Shown here in pieces: positions 8,278 through 8,368 of a DNA stretch of 8,368 nucleotides. Each line of letters opens with the position of its first letter. Positions within the stretch are counted from its first letter, which is position 1. Made by a program: the position numbers and the translations under genes. The notes beneath the pieces were generated by a model. The model was given only the letters and a program-made list of their open reading frames with translations, did not search any database and was not told where the DNA came from. Source of the DNA: Gammaproteobacteria bacterium (lineage in GTDB: Bacteria; Pseudomonadota; Gammaproteobacteria; Pseudomonadales; Azotimanducaceae_A); the NCBI GenBank assembly GCA_028819775.1, contig JAPPKV010000187.1, forward strand, positions 1-8,368, read 5' to 3'.

Positions 8278-8309
8278 CAAAAGGCGGTGCCGCTAGGCAA
8301 CGGCTTTTG
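8278..8309. repeat. GCTA-loop hairpin 2
   Basis: CAAAAGGCGGTGCC (8278-8291), loop GCTA (8292-8295), GGCAACGGCTTTTG (8296-8309): a 14-bp stem with two mismatches. It has the same 4-nt loop as hairpin 1. A-rich 5' arm and T-rich 3' arm make a bidirectional terminator for an upstream gene conceivable. Confidence 0.6.
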
Positions 8310-8314
8310 TGGCG

Positions 8315-8333
8315 CTAGCAGCCTGTCGGACTT
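8315..8333. repeat. 19-nt direct repeat, copy B
   Basis: CTAGCAGCCTGTCGGACTT, 109 bp from copy A. It leads into a further imperfect stem in which GTCGG...CTT (8325-8333) can pair with AAGCCGAC (8351-8358), followed by another CTAG at 8358. The repeat unit may continue beyond the window. Confidence 0.65.
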
Positions 8334-8368
8334 AGGCCCGGACGAATGCGAAGCCGACTAGCAATTGA

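Overview
The window is GC-rich chromosomal DNA, most likely from a gammaproteobacterium. The evidence is the hflK-hflC-purA gene order, the long 'CPxSAALARQLIQ' form of FolE2, and a bacterial Trm112/YcaR protein. Nothing in it identifies a genus; it could come from an uncultured lineage.

Layout, left to right. (1) Positions 1-62 hold the probable last 19 codons of a plus-strand gene, which meets (2) ppdK (73-2796, minus), a pyruvate phosphate dikinase, tail to tail. (3) A small VOC/glyoxalase-fold protein (2943-3329, plus) is transcribed divergently from ppdK. (4) Positions 3326-3456 form a repeat-derived block: two inverted REP hairpins, each with a GTAG foot, enclosing two further hairpins. 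(5) folE2 (3453-4382, minus) is a type IB GTP cyclohydrolase. (6) A third REP copy (4442-4466) lies between folE2 and (7) a Trm112-family gene (4510-4710, minus). (8) purA (4801-6093, minus), (9) hflC (6203-7075, minus) and (10) hflK (7098-8171, minus) follow. (11) Positions 8172-8368 are non-coding, with a near-perfect 19-nt direct repeat, two GCTA-loop hairpins and many CTAG tetranucleotides.

Functionally these are core genes: PEP/pyruvate interconversion (PpdK), AMP synthesis (PurA), the first step of folate/pterin or queuosine synthesis (FolE2), a small translation or methyltransferase-partner protein (Trm112 family), and the inner-membrane HflKC complex that restrains FtsH. hflK and hflC are probably co-transcribed (22-nt gap, strong ribosome binding site). 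purA may be read from the same transcript or from its own promoter in the 109-nt gap.

The most interesting signal is the repeat system. The REP copies follow the layout expected of substrates for REP-associated tyrosine transposases (GTAG followed by a hairpin). Two copies differ by compensating changes on both arms of the stem. The GTAG of each outer REP supplies the TAG stop codon of the gene that runs into it. I found no complete new enzyme system or defence locus here.
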